From positions 27,622,408-27,686,407 of the forward strand of contig NC_026657.2 in assembly GCF_000004075.3 (NCBI RefSeq): 64,000 bases of DNA. Direction: 5' to 3'. The notes beneath the pieces were generated by a model. The model saw nothing but the letters and a program-made list of their open reading frames with translations, did not search any database and was not told where the DNA came from. Origin of the DNA: Cucumis sativus. Taxonomy: Eukaryota > Streptophyta > Magnoliopsida > Cucurbitales > Cucurbitaceae. Position numbers and translations under genes: made by a program. This document shows, piece by piece, positions 59,160 through 64,000 of this stretch. Every line of letters begins with the position of its first letter. The stretch's first letter is position 1.

Positions 59160-61416
59160 CTAATTTGTAGAAATAACACGAACATCGTCGAGCACGGGAC
59201 CACAGAGGGATCCGAAGTCGTCTGTTCTAGTGTGGTAGTATGAACTGAAGAATGTGATTCTGGTCCTACGTGAGGTTGCTTTGAACTTCAGAATGGCATT
59301 TTTGTAAAGACCTTTTCCTTGAGACTGGAAAGGAACTTTGACAGTCTCTTTAGCAGCAAATGCTTCCACCATCATTGATCCATGGCATCCATTTTTGGCA
59401 TCACCAACTTTGAACGTTAGAGAGTAAACTTTGTTGGGGATGGTTCTGATAATCTGAGCGACGGCACTTTCTCTACCTGCTACTAGCTCGATTGCTGCCA
59501 GTCCAACAGGAACATTGAAATGCTTTGAATCAATGAATTTTACAGCCTTGAGGGACTCTATGATCCAGCCTGGAAGTGGAGATGTAACATCCTCTTGTCT
59601 TGGAGGAAGAAGAACTCCATTGGTGGAGTTTACCAACCGATGAGGACCGACCTCGAAGCTCGGGTTTCTCACCAAGTTATCTGCAAGATTGCCAATAACA
59701 AGCATTCATCAATATTAAGGCAAATCCAGGAGAAATGGCAAGAACCATGATATTACCTTGTATTTTCTCTTAAACCTTACATTTTGAGAATATTCTTTTT
59801 ATGATTATTAGAAGAATATCAAACTGTTAACATACCTTGAATATGTTATTTGGTGCTTCTAAATTGTATCCATATTCATGTTACTTACGATTTTGATTCT
59901 AGGGGGTTAGAGGAGTGTGTTAGATATAAATTCTCTTAACTCTACTAACACCTCTATATTTCTCTCTAAAAATAAATTGACCTTTTCCTATACTTGTGGC
60001 CATGGTTTAGTGAACCACTTATAGCTTGTGTTCATCTTTCCTGCTTACGTTTTTCTCACTTTCTTTATTTGTCAATTTCATAACACAAACATAACCACAC
60101 TCACAAGGTTATCAAATGGACCAAGGGTCTAGATCTTAAAAGGACCGGTAACCATGTCGGGGAATAGGGGATGGCTTTACCTCTTGTTGGCAATGGACGA
60201 GCAAGCTCTTTGATGGCAACAGCATCCAACAGAGGTCCACAAGCAGGATCTTCTTGAACTCCAGGATTGTGGAATGTCACCTTAACCAAATCCGACTGAG
60301 CTACAAACCCGTAGGCATAGACATCACCTCCATCGCTGCTGTAAAGAGTTTGTAGAGGCAAACTTCCATTCTGGGGAGGCACCAACACAGACAAAACTTC
60401 ATCTTGCGCACATGTTCTTGAAGCTCCAAATGTTAGAGCATAAAGAGATCCCTTTTTCACATTTATGATCTGAGAGATCGAAGCTTCATTGCCGAGTCTT
60501 ACAGCGTGGACACCGTGAGCTACGGGGAAGAACATCCCTCCAGGTTGAGGCCCACCTGAGATGTACTCAACGAAGCCATTGATTTCCCAGCTTGGCAGAG
60601 AGTTTTTGCCTATTATTACTGTTTTCTTCAAGTTGGTTTGTGCTGGTGGCTCCTCAAAGTTTCCATTTGCTAGAAGTCCTGTGTGAGTAAAGAAGCAGGG
60701 TTCAATATCTAGAAATGAAAAATACGAACAACATACTTTGCTCTGTCTTTCTCTCTATAGTTAAACTTAAAGCTCTAAAGGTGTGGAAGAAAGTGAAAGA
60801 TCCAACTTTCAACTGCTAGGACAACAACAAATTCCCCATAAGTTTACCGATTAACATATGGCCTTTACTTATATATTATGGATCTTCCTCTTTTATTAGC
60901 ATCCCAAACACCAAATTCAAAGTCTAAAACTGGTCTAAATGGTAAAACAAACTCAATAAATGGTAGATCTAAAGGGATGAAACTCCCAAGTAAGCAGAAT
61001 GAAGTTGGACAGAAGTAAGCGCTAAAAAATGAAAGTAGCAGAAGAAAAGATAGAAGCTCTTCAGCAGCAAAAGATTCAATAGAGGAAACAAGAAAGCAAA
61101 AAAATGACAACACATTAAGACAGTTCAAATCCAACAAAGAAAACCCAAAACAGTACTTACTATAAACAAAAACAAGAACCCCATTTCAAAAGGAGCAAAA
61201 AACTAAAAAGCCCACAAGCAAATATAAGTACATCTTGAAGTAAAATGCAAAATGGGAGCAGAAACAGACAAACAACAAACCCAAATCAGAAATTAGGGAA
61301 ATGGGGGTTTTGAAGAGGAGCATTATACCTTCTAAAATCGTCCCAGCAAGGGCAGAAGAAGCCAGAAGCAAGAAGAATGTGAGGAATGGGAGTGATGAAG
61401 ATGGAGGAGAAGGCAT
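59160..61416 (-). CDS. Secreted DUF642 cell-wall protein (BIIDXI-like)
   Basis: Plant-specific extracellular DUF642 protein; relatives such as BIIDXI bind cell-wall polysaccharide and stimulate pectin methylesterase. Three exons, minus strand: 61416-61329, 60678-60181, 59680-59160; 368 aa, the normal family size. Signal peptide is residues 1-24 (FLTFFLLLASSALA). The mature part has two galactose-binding-like domains. The first runs from LLANGNFEEPP through SWEINGFVEYISGGPQPGGM and VPPQNG to EDPACGPLLDAVAI. The second runs from NLVRNPSFEVGPH through PGWIIESLKAVKFID and GDAKNGCHGSM to SLCGPVLDDVRV. Cysteines in CAQD, ACGP, NGCHG and LCGP are in place. The E-G codon is split across intron 1, as is the R-D junction at intron 2. 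A TATAAAT box lies 72 bp before the ATG (61488-61494). Complete and intact. Confidence 0.94.
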
Positions 61417-61487
61417 TTTTGCGTTTTGGGGTTACAGAGGAAAAGGGTAAAGAATGGATGGGAGATGAAGTGGGATATGGAGATAGA

Positions 61488-61494
61488 ATTTATA
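61488..61494 (-). promoter_or_regulatory. TATA box of the DUF642 gene
   Basis: Sense-strand TATAAAT, 72 bp upstream of the ATG, in an otherwise purine-rich leader region. Position fits a short 5' leader of about 40 bp. Confidence 0.45.
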
Positions 61495-64000
61495 GTGAGA
61501 GAAGAATGATTAAAGAAGCGAGGAGGAAAGAGAATAATAAGATTAGTAGAAATGCCGCGTTTAAGTGAGAGATGAAATGTAGTGCAACGATGGGAAGAAA
61601 GAAAGAAAAAACAAATTTTGAAATACGAAACATTGCTTGTGAATTTGTCTGCTTGCTTCCATTTCGAGACCGATTTTTGCTCCATGATTCATGGACTTCA
61701 AGGTTGCCAAACTTGTCATTTCATTTCTTTCTCTATTTTCATTTTTGTTTTCTTTCATATTTTTCTCCCACCAACTTCCAATTTTGTTTTTATAGTTTCT
61801 TAAATTTCTTATAAATAATCGCTAACAGAAATAATTGGGAGCACTTTTTCCAATTTCTAAGTTATCAAAATTTACTTGTAATGAATGGATTTGGGTGAAG
61901 AAATAAGTAATGAATGAAATAGAAGTGGGTGAAATTAATTAGCAACCTTTCTTTTGTTGTGCTTAATTAATTTGGAAAACAATAGTTTTTATGCATTATT
62001 GAACACATGTCAGATGCTGTCTCTTAATGTAATTTAATTTATGTATCAAAATAAACTTCACTCTATCCAAGATACTAGGAAACTTCCATTTCATTAGCTT
62101 ATTTAAACAAAATTAAATTTAGCTTATTAAAAAATTAACTTTAATTAATTTGAATTCTTTTAATTTTCTTAAATAACTATTTTTAGTATTTGAAAATAAA
62201 ATATAATAGAAATTAATGGATTAAATTTGTTGCTCTCTAGAAGTATAAGAAATAAAGGAAAACTTAAAAAGTATATAGATCAAAATAAACTAAAATTGAA
62301 TTGAACAAAGTAACTATGGTTATTTGAGGTTTAGAATGAGATTAATTAACTGAGGGAGAGTCATATTGTATTGTTAGAAGACAAAACACTTAAGAATCTA
62401 ATTATATGGAGGTGTTGTTGATTCACTAAAGTTTAATAACGTGTGTTTTCAAATCTCATGGAATTGGATTCTCCCCATGTGAAATTGGAGATCTACCTCC
62501 ACTTATTTCATTCATAATTGATGATTACTTTACTTTATTTTATTTTATTTATTTACTTTTTGGATGTTCCTAAAATTATAATGTATGGTCCACCCTTTGT
62601 CATAATTTATATTGGTAGAACAATCAAATATTTTAAATTAGTATAGATATATCTATATATGAATAATGTACATTGGTCTATTCATTTATACATAAAACCA
62701 ATGCTAAAAGTTGTCTAGGTATGAATAACTAATTTTTCCAATCGAGCCAATATTATAAATGTGTTTGGACAACCAGATGGTAAAGACACTCTTTAAACTT
62801 AATTTCTTTACAACTTAGCCTTCTCATGTGTCTTTTTCTTTTTGGTAATATCACTCACCTTGAATTGATCTAGTAAAATTGGTCATCATTCTCTAAAATG
62901 TCCTACTAAAAAGTTTGGTGTTAAAAATGAAGCTTACAACAACGAAGATGAAGCTTGAAATGGCTTAGTGTATAAGCATGCATCGACGGCTACTTTTGAT
63001 AAAGATCTTAGTTAAGGTCCAACAACACTTCAATATATCCATAACAGTTAGACATTATCTGCCTTGAGTGTAAGCCCTTGTAGTTTCCTGTGGTTTTGCT
63101 CACCCAACAGCATTATACCATTGAAAAAGTTATTGTGTTATTTATCATTTAAATCTTCCTCTTACGTACAATAAAAGTAAAATTTTGGCCACATACTAGT
63201 GTTCTTTATGCCAACTTCTAGTAGGCATCCTGACATTCTTTTGTAGTGGAAAGAGCATGAAATCAAAAAATAAAAATAAAAAATACACTTGATTAAGTCT
63301 CTATCGATCTATTTCAATCTAAAATCTCTCGAATTGGAGAATGATCACCAAGAGGATGATGTGCATCTTCAACTCCACCCCACTCTATTATCTTATAGGA
63401 ATGTCTATTTGTGAATAATACTTATATATGGAAGTTGTTGACGGTGGTATCTTTTTCACCAACCAAGTTGGATTCAATTGTCCCATGAAGACGACAACTA
63501 AATCTACCCAAAAGAAAATTATTTTTATTACAATTTTCCCAAAAAGGATCATAGTTCACACTAAAGAAACAAAGGGAGCTGATTAAAAAAATATAAGAAA
63601 AACATATATAGAAATATTTTACCATAGGGTCACATTAATTATTTAATCTCATGGTGACTATGGTCTTATATTGGTCCAAATATATTATAGGAGGCAAATT
63701 TTCATTGGCTAAGTTCTGACATAATATTAAATTAAATTGGGGATCCTATCAATGAGAGGATAAGGTCCCTTTAACGAGGAATTGTCACACCCAAAAGCTT
63801 TTTATTTATTTATTTATTTTTCTTGACGTCTAAATAGAAATGCAATTTTTTCTCTTTGTTAGAGAAAAAAAATATTTTTTTTTCTTAATCTGTTTTCAGG
63901 TTTAGTTTATTATCGTTATTTTTTTCAATAATATTTTATTAATTATTGGCATTCATCTTATGAATTTTAGAATTCCTGTTGTGTAGAAATTATTGTCTAG
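61495..64000. other. AT-rich DNA to the right edge
   Basis: Promoter-distal DNA upstream of the DUF642 gene and then non-coding sequence to the window end. Minus- and plus-strand open frames around 61560-61814 overlap each other and are Phe/Ser-rich, not protein-like. TTTATTTATTTATTTATTT near 63800 is a short tetranucleotide tract. No gene supported. Confidence 0.5.

Noticed and set aside
1-64000. CRISPR arrays, bacterial operons, phage or integrated viral genes
   Set aside because: The content is plant nuclear throughout; the only retroelement is Ty1-copia, and no regularly spaced repeats with unique spacers were seen.

Overview
The window reads as nuclear DNA of a flowering plant. The genes are split by AT-rich GT..AG introns, there are several chloroplast-targeted proteins of bacterial ancestry, a receptor-like protein, a sterol methyltransferase pair, and Ty1-copia debris. 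The proteins look eudicot. The small, compact genes would suit a Cucurbitaceae genome, but that family assignment is a guess. No bacterial operon, CRISPR array, rRNA or convincing tRNA gene is present.

Layout, left to right. 1-2630 is AT-rich non-coding DNA. Then come plastid ribosomal protein L1 (2631-5145, +), a plastid sigma factor (6229-9186, +), a predicted plastid UPF0114 membrane protein (10389-13180, -) and an intronless LRR receptor-like protein (14461-17526, +). The Notchless WD40 ribosome-assembly factor NLE follows (19174-28568, -). Its first intron carries an internally deleted Ty1-copia element with both LTRs. A 1.46 kb fold-back element lies at 29000-30463. Next are two tandem copies of cycloartenol C-24 methyltransferase (SMT1) on the minus strand, 32486-35962 and 41710-49533. 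They have the same 13 exon lengths and encode 346 aa each. A mitochondrial-type bS21 gene (54473-56547, -) has a long intron holding a ~518 bp tandem duplication. A secreted DUF642 cell-wall protein (59160-61416, -) and 2.6 kb of AT-rich DNA close the window.

All exon boundaries were derived by reading splice sites and keeping frame. Every multi-exon model closes without a frameshift. Functionally the window holds three neighbouring plastid genes (translation, transcription, membrane), two more ribosome-related genes (NLE and bS21m), surface perception (RLP), sterol biosynthesis (SMT1 pair) and the cell wall (DUF642). Apart from the SMT1 tandem pair these neighbours are probably not a functional cluster. 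The observations most worth following are the diverged second SMT1 copy, the fold-back element beside it, the copia insertion in NLE, and the altered region 4.2 of the sigma factor.
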